Part shown: positions 1 to 8,417 of the stretch, piece by piece | Layout: the number at the start of each line of letters is the position of its first letter | Position numbering within the stretch: position 1 is the stretch's first letter | Source: Gammaproteobacteria bacterium | Lineage (GTDB): Bacteria; Pseudomonadota; Gammaproteobacteria; Nitrosococcales; Methylophagaceae | Direction of reading: 5' to 3' | DNA: 30,181 nt | Assembly (NCBI GenBank): GCA_002402245.1 | Contig: NVVP01000016.1 | Coordinates: forward strand, 5,612 to 35,792 | The notes under the pieces: generated by a model | The model's input: the letters and a program-made list of their open reading frames with translations, nothing else | What the model was told of the DNA's origin: nothing | Database searches by the model: none | Position numbers and translations under genes: made by a program

Positions 1-145
1 GACCTACTTCCGGCAAGTCTGCAAAAACAAGGTCTCCCAATAAATCTTGAGCATGGTCAGTAATGCCTACCGTTAGTTCGCCATTATCTTCTAATCTAAC
101 CCACTCATGTGATGCTGCATATTTTAAGTTACTAGGATTACTCAT
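1..145 (-). CDS. gcvH: Glycine cleavage system H protein, N-terminal part (cut by window edge)
   Basis: Only the first 48 codons are present; the gene runs off the left edge. GcvH is the lipoyl carrier that shuttles the aminomethyl group between the P, T and L proteins of the glycine cleavage complex in the cytoplasm. The translation reads MSNPSNLKYAASHEWVRLED and continues with VGITDHAQDLLGDLVFADLP, which matches the conserved N-terminus of GcvH ('HEW', 'GITDHAQ..LGD.VFVDLP'). The lipoylated lysine lies beyond the edge and cannot be checked. The ATG follows the malQ stop codon directly (TAA then ATG, no gap), so translation is probably coupled to the glycogen operon upstream. Whether gcvT and gcvP follow is not visible. 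The identification is secure from the sequence; the reason for the linkage to glucan genes is unknown. Confidence 0.9.
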   Translation of the reverse strand, partial: MSNPSNLKYAASHEWVRLEDNGELTVGITDHAQDLLGDLVFADLPEVG

Positions 146-1597
146 TTATTTCCGTCCATACAATTCGTTTAATTTTTTCAATTTCATTTTACAGTCTTCA
201 CCAACCATATCCCAGTTAAATTGCCACTGCCAATTGTCTTCCGTCGTGCCGGGCACATTCATTCTATGTTGGCCGTTCAATCCCAAAATATCTTGCATCG
301 GAATCACTGATAGTATCGATACTGATGCTAAAGATGCGCGTATCAATAACCAAGGCATCTCTTCTTGTGAATGCCCGAAATACTCATATACCTTAGCTTT
401 AAGATGATCGTCTAGCTCTTCAAACCAACCTAAGGTGGTATTATTATCATGTGTTCCGGTATAGCTCACGCTCTCATGTGTATGCTGATGAGGCAAATAA
501 GGATTGCTGGCATCATCACCAAAAGCAAACTGTAATATTTTCATTCCCGGCATCGCATATTTTTCACGTAATGCGGTGACTTCATCGGTAATGATACCTA
601 AATCTTCAGCCACAAAAGGTAATTCATCAAAATGATTAGCTAGAGATTCAAATAATTCGTCACCCGGTGCTTTAACCCACCGCCCTTCCATTGCGGTTTC
701 ACACTCTGCGGGGATTTCCCAAAAAGCTTCAAAACCACGAAAGTGATCAATACGGATAATATCAAATAAGGCTAACTGGGTTTTAACTCGCTTTTTCCAC
801 CACTGAAAATCATCATCACTATGTTGCTGCCAACGATATAAAGGGTTTCCCCAACGTTGACCTGTTTCTGAGAAATAATCGGGCGGTACACCTGCCACAG
901 TTTCTACTTGCCCTTGATCATCAAGGGTGAATAACTCGGGAGATGTCCATACATCGGCACTATCATAAGCAACAAAAATAGGCATATCACCAAATAATAA
1001 AACACCTCGTTCATTAGCATAGCGTTTTAAATCAAACCACTGCTGAGAAAATAAAAACTGCCCAAAACGACGAATATCTAATGATTCTGCACGCTCATGG
1101 CGTATTTTATCTAGCGCTTCTACATCACGGTTGCGTAATTCCTCTGGCCATTGTGACCACGCGGTTGTATGTTGTAAGCGGCGTATTTCTCGAAATAACA
1201 CATAATCATCTAACCAATCATGTTGATTACAATAATCTGTAAATTCCTGTTTCTCATATGAGGTAGCATGAGCAATAAACTGACGGTAAGCATCCACTAA
1301 TTGGGTTAAAAATGTATCGCCCATAAAATCTTGGCCATTTGACCATGGTTTGTGTTTAATTCGTTCTAAACAGATCAGCTTCGCATTCGCGGCATGAGCT
1401 GATAGACATTGATAAGGTGAGCCATCATCATGTGTCGGGCCCAGCGGTAACATTTGCCAAACAGAGACTCCCGAGTCATGTAAAAAATCAACAAAACGGT
1501 AGGCGTCATCACCTAAGTTAGCAGAGGGTAAACTGCTAATGTGAAGAAGTACACCTGAGCGTCGTTGCTCAAATACGTGGGCTTGTTTCATTTGCAC
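146..1597 (-). CDS. malQ: 4-alpha-glucanotransferase (amylomaltase, GH77)
   Basis: Transfers alpha-1,4-glucan segments between malto-oligosaccharides, releasing glucose, in the cytoplasm. The N-terminus has the family signature RRSGVLLHISSLPS. The three GH77 acidic residues can be placed in IIRIDHFRGFEAFWEIP (Asp nucleophile), FVAEDLGIITDEV (Glu acid/base) and YTGTHDNNTTLGWF (Asp transition-state stabiliser). At 483 residues it is the short amylomaltase/DPE1-type form, without the long N-terminal extension of enterobacterial MalQ. Two starts are possible: GTG at 1597, five bases after an AAAGGA Shine-Dalgarno, or ATG at 1591, eleven bases after it. I keep GTG because the spacing is better. 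It lies 9 bp behind the GH57 gene and directly abuts gcvH, so it belongs to the glgC-GH57-malQ operon. Confidence 0.93.
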   Translation of the reverse strand: MQMKQAHVFEQRRSGVLLHISSLPSANLGDDAYRFVDFLHDSGVSVWQMLPLGPTHDDGSPYQCLSAHAANAKLICLERIKHKPWSNGQDFMGDTFLTQLVDAYRQFIAHATSYEKQEFTDYCNQHDWLDDYVLFREIRRLQHTTAWSQWPEELRNRDVEALDKIRHERAESLDIRRFGQFLFSQQWFDLKRYANERGVLLFGDMPIFVAYDSADVWTSPELFTLDDQGQVETVAGVPPDYFSETGQRWGNPLYRWQQHSDDDFQWWKKRVKTQLALFDIIRIDHFRGFEAFWEIPAECETAMEGRWVKAPGDELFESLANHFDELPFVAEDLGIITDEVTALREKYAMPGMKILQFAFGDDASNPYLPHQHTHESVSYTGTHDNNTTLGWFEELDDHLKAKVYEYFGHSQEEMPWLLIRASLASVSILSVIPMQDILGLNGQHRMNVPGTTEDNWQWQFNWDMVGEDCKMKLKKLNELYGRK

Positions 1598-1606
1598 ATT
1601 AATCCT

Positions 1607-3292
1607 TTATTCTCCACCACGGCGCATGGTGCCACCTTGCTCAATGCCTCCACCACCTTGTGAAACTGCTTCAGCAAGGCTTTCAGGAACCGGTACCCCT
1701 AACATTTGATACAAATTAGATAAATGTAAGCGGAATAAACGTTCAAAATCACTGACACTTTCAGCTGAATTATAGTCGCCAAACCACCAAAACCAGTCAG
1801 ATCCTTCACAAATAGCAAGTTGGCGAAGTAATGATTGCATCATCTGTTGGTCAAAGTCTTGTTCTTTAACAACCTGATCAAAGGTTATTTTAGCCTGACT
1901 TAATAAATCCCACGCTCGATTTTTATCTTTATCGCCAATCCAGGTTGAAAAAGAACCATAAACCCAGCTACCTGCTACTAAATGAGGCAAATGAGCGGCT
2001 TCAACACCTTGATCTAAACACTCAGAAAATGTAGTTAACTCAAGCTCAGGATGCTCAGCAAGTCGACGATATAAACCTTGTAAGAAATAATAACCATTAT
2101 ATGAGTAATATTCCCATGCATTCTCACCATCAAGAATAACGGATACCACACTATCTTTATCGTCTGCAGTATTAGCTTTAATCGTTAATAAGTGATTAAT
2201 AAAATCATCAATCGCATCATCAGCACTCCATTTTGTATAGGTAAAACCGATTAAGTCAGATAAACCATCATCCCTAAAGAAGCAGGCAGGGGTTGAATCA
2301 GATAAGCGATACGGTTTATGCGTACTTGCCTCCGGCATATCTGACGCATTTAAACTATTGCGTAATACATTTTCCCCTGTGGCCACCCATGTAAAGCCAT
2401 GTCGAGCAATTACATCTAGGGTTTGTGTTGAGACAGCCCCTTCTGAAGGCCAGCAACCTTTGGGTTTAAAACCAAAATAAGATTCAAATACGCGGATGCC
2501 CTCTTCCATATGCCAATGCGCTCGAGCCTCACCATCCGGGTAATTGGTTATTTCAGGCAAGGCTGAATCAGGCATTGCTTCATGGGTGGTATTAATATCA
2601 AGTAATAGTGGAATAATCGGATGAGCATAAGGACTCACTGATAATTCAACCTTGCCAGACTCCGCTAACCGTCGATAACGAGGAATCAAGTCACTTAATA
2701 ACTCACCAATTACCGTCATTAATAAACGGCGATCATTAAAGCTATAGTGCTCACCTTTTTTCATCAAAGCTTGAATTCGACTATCTGTACGACGAACTGA
2801 CTCACCCATCCATGCTAAGTGATACCAAACCACAATATCAATCATGAATTGGTCATTGATATACGCCAGGCGATCAGGCTCTTCTAAACAATATTTAGCA
2901 ATAGCCACTATTTTGGCGAAATAAGGAAAAGGGGCAATCAATTTCTCTTCATTTGCCCGTAAACAATCAGAGATTAACTTCTTACGCTCAGCAATACTTT
3001 TTGGTTGCAGCGGCGAATCTAACGCCATTAACAATGGGTCTTTTAATCTGCCCGTGCCTTTAAAGCGTAATTTTAATTGTTCATCGTAGTCAGCAAGCTG
3101 TTCTATTAAGGTAGGAGCGAAATTAACAACGGCTTTAGCTCCCTCTACATTTTCTAAATGCCATGCCATATCGACATAATCTTTTATAGCATGCAGATAG
3201 GTCCACGGCAGTTGGTATGTTCCCCCCATCGGTTCGCTATATTGTGGCTGGTGCATATGCCAGCATAAAACAACTTTTAACTTATCTGACAT
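1607..3292 (-). CDS. Glycoside hydrolase family 57 (alpha-amylase/glucanotransferase-like)
   Basis: A 561-residue retaining alpha-glucan enzyme of family GH57. Conserved motifs appear in order: HMHQP (residues 12-16, motif 1), ELSVSPYAHPI near 216-226 (motif 2), GCWPSEGAVS around 279-288 with Glu284 as the expected nucleophile (motif 3), and FFRDDGLSDLIGF near 338-350 with Asp341 as the expected acid/base (motif 4). No signal peptide is seen, so it should act on cytoplasmic glycogen or maltodextrin. GH57 includes alpha-amylases, amylopullulanases, 4-alpha-glucanotransferases and branching enzymes, and I cannot choose among them. Because a GH13 GlgB and a GH77 MalQ are present, a hydrolytic or debranching role is an inference. 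Its ATG overlaps the end of glgC by 11 bp, showing tight translational coupling. The C-terminus is Gly-rich. Confidence 0.88.
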   Translation of the reverse strand: MSDKLKVVLCWHMHQPQYSEPMGGTYQLPWTYLHAIKDYVDMAWHLENVEGAKAVVNFAPTLIEQLADYDEQLKLRFKGTGRLKDPLLMALDSPLQPKSIAERKKLISDCLRANEEKLIAPFPYFAKIVAIAKYCLEEPDRLAYINDQFMIDIVVWYHLAWMGESVRRTDSRIQALMKKGEHYSFNDRRLLMTVIGELLSDLIPRYRRLAESGKVELSVSPYAHPIIPLLLDINTTHEAMPDSALPEITNYPDGEARAHWHMEEGIRVFESYFGFKPKGCWPSEGAVSTQTLDVIARHGFTWVATGENVLRNSLNASDMPEASTHKPYRLSDSTPACFFRDDGLSDLIGFTYTKWSADDAIDDFINHLLTIKANTADDKDSVVSVILDGENAWEYYSYNGYYFLQGLYRRLAEHPELELTTFSECLDQGVEAAHLPHLVAGSWVYGSFSTWIGDKDKNRAWDLLSQAKITFDQVVKEQDFDQQMMQSLLRQLAICEGSDWFWWFGDYNSAESVSDFERLFRLHLSNLYQMLGVPVPESLAEAVSQGGGGIEQGGTMRRGGE

Positions 3293-4550
3293 GGCGATAA
3301 TTTTGTCCTAACATTTCAGGTGTCACCAATACGACTCCGTTCGGTGAGATTTCATATTTTTCTGCATCAGCAATAGGATCTTCACCAATCACTGTACCTT
3401 CTGGTACTTGACAGCCTTTATCTAATACTACTTTGTTCAAGCGACAATTCCGGCCGATACTCACATCAGGTAATACCACACTATTTTCAACTACCGTATA
3501 GCTATGCACTTCGACATTAGAGAACAGAACAGAATGTCTCACCGTTGCGCCAGAAATAATGCAACCACCTGATACCATCGAATCTACCGCCATGCCACGA
3601 CGTTCATCATCATCAAATACAAATTTTGCTGGCGGCTCTTGTGCTTGATATGTCCAAATAGGCCAACTGTCATCATATAAGTTAAGTTCTGGCGTCACAC
3701 CAATCAATTCAAGGTTTGCAGACCAAAAAGCATCGATGGTACCAACATCACGCCAATAGCCAGGGTCATTACCTTGTACATCTTTATAAGGAAAAGCGAT
3801 CACTTTATATTTATCAATCAATGACGGAATAATATCGTGGCCAAAATCGTTGGTTGAGCCTTTAGTATCAGCATCCTTGATTAATTGTTCATACAAAAAA
3901 TCAGAATTAAAAATATAAATCCCCATCGATGCTAAGGCGACATCGTCTGTTCCTGGCATAGGCTTAGGGTTTTCAGGTTTTTCATTAAAAGCAATGATCC
4001 GCCGATTAACATCAACCGACATCACCCCAAATGCTTTTGCTTCTTCTAAAGGCACACTTAAACAACCAATAGTCATATCAGCACCTTGGGCAACATGTTC
4101 AGCTAACATATCACCATAATCCATCTTATAAATATGATCGCCGGCCAGAATAACGATATATTTAGCACCGTGATTTCTAAGAATATCGAGGTTTTGATAA
4201 ACAGCGTCTGCTGTGCCTGAATACCAACCTTGTTCTGTTCGCTGAGAAGCCGGTAAAAGCTCAACAAATTCACCTAGCTCACCGCGCATGAAGCCCCAAC
4301 CTTGTTGAATATGCCTCATTAATGAGTGAGCCTTATATTGGGTTAGAATTCCCACTCGGCGTATACCTGAATTAACACAGTTAGATAATGGGAAATCAAT
4401 AATTCTAAATTTCCCACCAAAAGGAACAGCAGGTTTAGCTCGCCAATCTGTTAACTGTTTTAACCGTGATCCTCGACCCCCAGCTAAAATAAGGGCCAGT
4501 GAATCGCGAGTAAGACGACTAACAAACCGCGTGCTATTATTGTCTGACAT
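3282..4550 (-). CDS. glgC: Glucose-1-phosphate adenylyltransferase (ADP-glucose pyrophosphorylase)
   Basis: Makes ADP-glucose from ATP and glucose-1-phosphate, the committed step of bacterial glycogen synthesis. Visible hallmarks are the nucleotide-binding loop LILAGGRGSRLKQLT, KPAVPFGGKFRIIDFPLSNC, the substrate motif FNEKPENPKPMPG, and the C-terminal left-handed beta-helix (IISGATVRHSVLFSN...VVLPDVSIGRNC). I start it at the ATG at 4550, which has GGAG seven bases upstream. The reading frame is open to a TTG at 4577, but that codon has no Shine-Dalgarno. The resulting protein of about 422 residues is of normal GlgC length. It is the first gene of the minus-strand operon glgC-GH57-malQ-gcvH and is divergent from glgB across about 106 bp. 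No glgA is visible beside it, which is unusual. Confidence 0.95.
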   Translation of the reverse strand: MSDNNSTRFVSRLTRDSLALILAGGRGSRLKQLTDWRAKPAVPFGGKFRIIDFPLSNCVNSGIRRVGILTQYKAHSLMRHIQQGWGFMRGELGEFVELLPASQRTEQGWYSGTADAVYQNLDILRNHGAKYIVILAGDHIYKMDYGDMLAEHVAQGADMTIGCLSVPLEEAKAFGVMSVDVNRRIIAFNEKPENPKPMPGTDDVALASMGIYIFNSDFLYEQLIKDADTKGSTNDFGHDIIPSLIDKYKVIAFPYKDVQGNDPGYWRDVGTIDAFWSANLELIGVTPELNLYDDSWPIWTYQAQEPPAKFVFDDDERRGMAVDSMVSGGCIISGATVRHSVLFSNVEVHSYTVVENSVVLPDVSIGRNCRLNKVVLDKGCQVPEGTVIGEDPIADAEKYEISPNGVVLVTPEMLGQNYRHVR

Positions 4551-4583
4551 AAGGCTTCTCCATTGTCGGTTAAGCAATCAATT

Positions 4584-4596
4584 TATACTGCTTAAT
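4584..4596 (+). promoter_or_regulatory. Possible glgB promoter -10 element
   Basis: TATACT at 4584-4589 is a good -10 hexamer about 70 bases before the glgB ATG. The best -35 partner, TTGTCG at 4563-4568, is only 15 bp away, which is short. The 106-bp gap between the glgC and glgB starts must hold both divergent promoters, so some control element is expected here. The exact hexamers are a guess. Confidence 0.3.
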
Positions 4597-4656
4597 GACT
4601 AGCGTGCCACAAGCTGGGCATAGACTTCAATAAAAATTTAAAGGAACTTTTTTATT

Positions 4657-6825
4657 ATGATTTTGGAACATGGATTATCAGAAGATCTAATAAAAATTAT
4701 TGAAGCTCGCCACCATAATCCCAGTGAAATTTTAGGGCCCCAACGTAAAAAAAACATCACGACTGTCACTCTTTTTTTACCTGATACTAAAAAAGCATGG
4801 CTCGATAATGATTTGATTTTAAAACGTATTGAGGGAACGGACCTGTTTCAATGGCTAGGTGACTCAAGCTTATTAAGCTCGCACTATAGTATTAATCGTA
4901 TTACGCACAGTGGAGATGCGGTTTCATCATTTGACCCTTACAGCTTTCCAATTCAACTATCTGATTTTGATCTACATTTATTTTCAGAAGGTAAGCATTG
5001 GCATGCTTATCGTATTTTAGGCGCGCATCCTCATCAAGTAGATGGCATTGATGGTGTACTTTTCGCCACATGGGCACCGAGTGCGCAACGCGTTAGTGTT
5101 GTCGGAGATTTTAATCAATGGGATGGACGAAAACACCCGATGCGTGTTCGCAGTGAAAGTGGCGTATGGGAATTATTTATTCCTGGTATTAGCGCAGGTG
5201 AAATCTATAAGTTTGAAATAAGAAGCCAAGATGGAACACTCCACTCCAAGCTTGATCCTTATGGTCAACAAGCAGAATTACGCCCCGCTACGGCATCTGT
5301 TGTAGCGAAAACAAGCGGACATAAGTGGCAAGATGATGGCTGGATGGAACGACGTCAGCGTGCCAATTGGTTAAATGAGCCTCATTCTGTTTATGAAGTT
5401 CATATGGGCTCATGGCGAAGAAATAGTGAAGGTGGATTTCTTAGCTACCGTGAAATGGCTGAGCAGATGGTGCCCTATGTTAAAGAATTAGGTTTCACTC
5501 ATATCGAGTTATTGCCGATTACTGAACACCCGCTTGATATCTCTTGGGGCTACCAGACCACAGGCTATTTCTCAGCGACAAGTCGTTTTGGCTCGCCTGA
5601 TGATTTACGCTATTTTATCGACCAATGTCATCAAAATAATATTGGTATTATTTTAGATTGGGTTCCAGGTCATTTTCCTAAAGATAGCCATGGCCTGGCC
5701 CGCTTTGATGGTACAGCACTATATGAACATGCCGATCCTCGTCAAGGTGAGCATCAAGACTGGGGCACTTATATTTTTAATTATGGTCGTAATGAAGTCA
5801 CCAACTTCTTATTATCAAGTGCATTTTACTGGCTAGAAGAATTTCATATTGATGGCTTACGTGTCGATGCTGTGGCTTCAATGCTCTATCTCGACTATTC
5901 ACGTGAAGATGGACAATGGGTTCCCAATGAACATGGTGGTCGTGAAAATCTTGAAGTCATTGAGTTTTTCAAACATATGAATACCGTATTGCACCAAGAA
6001 CATCCCGGTTGCCTAATCACAGCTGAAGAATCAACCTCTTATCCAATGGTTTCACGGCCCGCTTATATGGGCGGGCTAGGTTTCTCGATGAAGTGGAATA
6101 TGGGCTGGATGCACGATATTTTAGAATATATGAAAGAAGATCCCATTCATCGTCGTTATAACCATGACTCACTGACATTTGGTTTGCTATACGCATTCAC
6201 TGAAAACTTCGTGTTACCTTTTTCACATGATGAAGTGGTGCATGGCAAAAAATCAATGCTTAATAAAATGCCGGGCGATGAATGGCAGCAATTTGCTAAC
6301 TTACGTTTACTCTATACCTTCATGTTCACCTACCCAGGGAAGAAGTTACTTTTCATGGGTTCTGAATTTGCCCAAGGTACCGAGTGGAACTGTGAAAAGG
6401 CCTTAGATTGGTATGTACTTGATTTCCCATTGCATAATGGTATGAAAACATTGGTTGGCGATTTAAATAAACTCTACACTTCTGAGCCTGCACTTTATCG
6501 CCACGAGTTTGATCCGCAAGGCTTTGAATGGCTAGATTGTAATGATAGAGAGCAATCTATTATTAGCTATATTCGTAAATCAGAACAAGAGTATGTAATC
6601 TCTATTTTCAACTTTACACCTGTGCCACGGTTAAATTACCGTATTGGTGTACCTGAAGCGGGGCAATATCGCATTATTCTAAACTCAGACTCCCACTATT
6701 ATGGTGGTAGCAATGTTGAAAATAGTGAGACTATTGAAGCAGAAAATAGTCCCTGGTCAGACAAACCTTATTCAATCATACTAAACCTGCCACCTCTAGC
6801 AGGCTTAGTATTGCAAAAAATATAA
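4657..6825 (+). CDS. glgB: 1,4-alpha-glucan branching enzyme (GH13)
   Basis: Introduces alpha-1,6 branches into glycogen. At 722 residues it is close to the 728 of E. coli GlgB. An N1 domain (about 1-100) precedes a CBM48 domain (about 112-210, with VLFATWAPSAQRVSVVGDFN) and the GH13 barrel. The catalytic residues are visible: Asp404 in DGLRVDAVASML, Glu457 in LITAEEST, and Asp525 in FSHDEVVHGK. A C-terminal all-beta domain closes the protein. The start is the ATG at 4657, preceded by AAAGGAAC. It is divergent from glgC, so synthesis of precursor and branching of product may share a control region. The N1 domain is the least conserved part of the protein, but the frame is intact. Confidence 0.97.
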   Translation: MILEHGLSEDLIKIIEARHHNPSEILGPQRKKNITTVTLFLPDTKKAWLDNDLILKRIEGTDLFQWLGDSSLLSSHYSINRITHSGDAVSSFDPYSFPIQLSDFDLHLFSEGKHWHAYRILGAHPHQVDGIDGVLFATWAPSAQRVSVVGDFNQWDGRKHPMRVRSESGVWELFIPGISAGEIYKFEIRSQDGTLHSKLDPYGQQAELRPATASVVAKTSGHKWQDDGWMERRQRANWLNEPHSVYEVHMGSWRRNSEGGFLSYREMAEQMVPYVKELGFTHIELLPITEHPLDISWGYQTTGYFSATSRFGSPDDLRYFIDQCHQNNIGIILDWVPGHFPKDSHGLARFDGTALYEHADPRQGEHQDWGTYIFNYGRNEVTNFLLSSAFYWLEEFHIDGLRVDAVASMLYLDYSREDGQWVPNEHGGRENLEVIEFFKHMNTVLHQEHPGCLITAEESTSYPMVSRPAYMGGLGFSMKWNMGWMHDILEYMKEDPIHRRYNHDSLTFGLLYAFTENFVLPFSHDEVVHGKKSMLNKMPGDEWQQFANLRLLYTFMFTYPGKKLLFMGSEFAQGTEWNCEKALDWYVLDFPLHNGMKTLVGDLNKLYTSEPALYRHEFDPQGFEWLDCNDREQSIISYIRKSEQEYVISIFNFTPVPRLNYRIGVPEAGQYRIILNSDSHYYGGSNVENSETIEAENSPWSDKPYSIILNLPPLAGLVLQKI

Positions 6826-6832
6826 ACTAAGG

Positions 6833-6871
6833 AATTTGGTACAGCTTAATATTTTAATATTGTTCCAAATT
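6833..6871. terminator. Weak inverted repeat between convergent glgB and lipoprotein gene
   Basis: AATTTGGTAC (6833-6842) pairs with GTTCCAAATT (6862-6871), nine of ten bases complementary, with an AT-rich loop that includes two copies of AATATT. It lies just behind the glgB stop and reaches into the last codons of the convergent lipoprotein gene. Neither side has a clean uridine tract directly after the stem, so a bidirectional terminator is plausible but weak. Confidence 0.35.
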
Positions 6872-7381
6872 AGTTAGATTAGTTTTAAAGCCATACTTAT
6901 CAAGTATCGTTGGGTAATTTAATTGTAAATCATCTTTTATTTGTGATGTTTCATCAGAAATTTTAGTTTCACCAGACATACTAAATAAACTTAAATCTAA
7001 TTGAGAGTTAATATCTCCAATATAGGTTATTTGGTTGGCACCGACAGTAAACCCTCCTGTCAAATCCATATAATAGTTTCCAAAAACAATTTTTAGCCAC
7101 ATATAATTACCTTCTGGTAATGCAACAACCTTTAAATCATTAGCTTTAGATAATACAAACTTTGAATATGTTTTATCGCCCTGTTCTTGAACAAAGGTAA
7201 ACTCTAAATCAGCTAATAGCGGGTTGTCATACCCTTGCCAATTTGAATGAATTTTAGTTACAACGAGTCCCTGAGAGCTAATTAATTCATGTGTATCTGA
7301 AATGTTTTTTGTATTACTTACACAAGCAGTAAGAAAAAGTAATAATAAAACTACCGCGATTATTCGTTTGAACATACTCAT
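6854..7381 (-). CDS. Small hypothetical lipoprotein
   Basis: A 175-residue protein with a clear lipoprotein signal: MSMFKRIIAVVLLLLFLTAC, lipobox LTAC, lipidated Cys20. The residue after Cys is Val, not Asp, so outer-membrane sorting is expected. The mature part contains short beta-type stretches (LEFTFVQEQGDKTYSKFVL, VVALPEGNYMWLKIVFGNYY) that resemble small surface-exposed beta-sandwich lipoproteins of the DUF2846 kind. That likeness is impressionistic and I do not recognise a family. The ATG at 7381 has AAGGAG nine bases upstream. It follows ppk2 by 33 bp in the same direction and could be its operon partner, but a functional link to polyphosphate is not evident. Confidence 0.75.
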   Translation of the reverse strand: MSMFKRIIAVVLLLLFLTACVSNTKNISDTHELISSQGLVVTKIHSNWQGYDNPLLADLEFTFVQEQGDKTYSKFVLSKANDLKVVALPEGNYMWLKIVFGNYYMDLTGGFTVGANQITYIGDINSQLDLSLFSMSGETKISDETSQIKDDLQLNYPTILDKYGFKTNLTNLEQY

Positions 7382-7414
7382 AAATTACAACTCCTTAATA
7401 GTATCAACTGCACT

Positions 7415-8341
7415 TTATTCATCGGTCATTTCATAAGGGGCAATGTCTAAATGACGTTCATCCATTTCGTAAATGGTATCTGCGGTACCCACAATTAAAG
7501 GATCAGGCATACAGGCCACTTTATAATCTTTGTTTGGATAATCAGCTTGGGCTAGTACATGACGAATAGCATTTAACCGCGCACGTTTTTTACAGTCTGA
7601 TTTAACAACTGTCCACGGCGAGTCTTTGGTATCGGTATAAAAGAACATGGCTTCTTTTGCCTCAGTATAATTATCCCATTTATCAAGTGACGCCAAATCA
7701 ATATCACTAATTTTCCATTGCTTTAATGGATCTGTTTGCCGAGCACGTAAGCGACGAAACTGCTCATTACGACTAATTGAAAACCAAAGTTTAATCACTT
7801 TGGTACCACTTCGACTTATCATCCGCTCAAAGTCAGGGCATTGGCGCATAAACTCTAGATATTCTTGTGGAGAACAAAATCCCATCACTCGCTCAACACC
7901 AGCGCGGTTATACCATGATCTATCAAGCAGAACGATTTCACCTTTGGTAGGTAGATGTTGAACATAACGTTGGAAATACCACTGACCTTTTTCACGATCA
8001 TCAGGCTTTTCTAAAGCAATAACAGGAGCGCCACGTGGGTTTAGATGTTCGGTAAAACGTTTAATTGCACCGCCTTTACCTGCGGCATCTCGCCCTTCGA
8101 ACACAATGACATATTTTTGCCCAGTTTCTTTAACCCAATGTTGAAACTTGGCTAATTCTATTTGTAATAACTTTTTTTCTTGTTCATATTTCGCCTTTTT
8201 CATCATTTTCTTATAGGGATAATTAGCGGTAGGAAATATGCTTTTTTTAGGGTGATTAAGAATTTCCTCAGTAGGCGCTAAATAGCTGGCATGCTCATTC
8301 CCCAGCGTTACATTCAGTGAATCTTCTACTTTCGAGGTCAT
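7415..8341 (-). CDS. ppk2: Polyphosphate kinase 2 family protein (class I)
   Basis: PPK2 enzymes move phosphate between polyphosphate and nucleoside di- or monophosphates. The P-loop is EGRDAAGKGG (Walker A, around residues 82-91) and Walker B is IVLLDRSWYNRAGVERVMGF with Asp140. The following lid region (FSISRNEQFRRLRARQTDPL..WKISDID) is typical of the family. At 308 residues it is a single-domain class I PPK2. I start it at the ATG at 8341 (GGAG nine bases upstream). The frame is open to a TTG at 8356 that has no Shine-Dalgarno. It lies behind pgi but is separated from it by a strong terminator, so it needs its own promoter or read-through. Confidence 0.92.
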   Translation of the reverse strand: MTSKVEDSLNVTLGNEHASYLAPTEEILNHPKKSIFPTANYPYKKMMKKAKYEQEKKLLQIELAKFQHWVKETGQKYVIVFEGRDAAGKGGAIKRFTEHLNPRGAPVIALEKPDDREKGQWYFQRYVQHLPTKGEIVLLDRSWYNRAGVERVMGFCSPQEYLEFMRQCPDFERMISRSGTKVIKLWFSISRNEQFRRLRARQTDPLKQWKISDIDLASLDKWDNYTEAKEAMFFYTDTKDSPWTVVKSDCKKRARLNAIRHVLAQADYPNKDYKVACMPDPLIVGTADTIYEMDERHLDIAPYEMTDE

Positions 8342-8368
8342 TAATTTACACTCCAATAAACTTAATTC

Positions 8369-8407
8369 AAAAAATAGCCCTGGTCAATAATGACGAAGGG
8401 CTATTTT
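8369..8407 (-). terminator. Rho-independent terminator behind pgi
   Basis: AAAATAGCCC (8371-8380) and GGGCTATTTT (8398-8407) form a perfect 10-bp stem with a 17-base loop. Read on the minus strand, the stem ends in a run of six T residues (complement of 8369-8374). It sits 11 bases behind the pgi stop codon and closes the ndk-to-pgi operon. The plus strand also has TTTT at the stem end, but no plus-strand gene ends here. Confidence 0.85.
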
Positions 8408-8417
8408 AATCTTGATT

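Noticed and set aside
63..407. Plus-strand open frame at the left end
   Set aside because: It runs antisense over gcvH and malQ, both firmly identified, and has no recognisable protein features.
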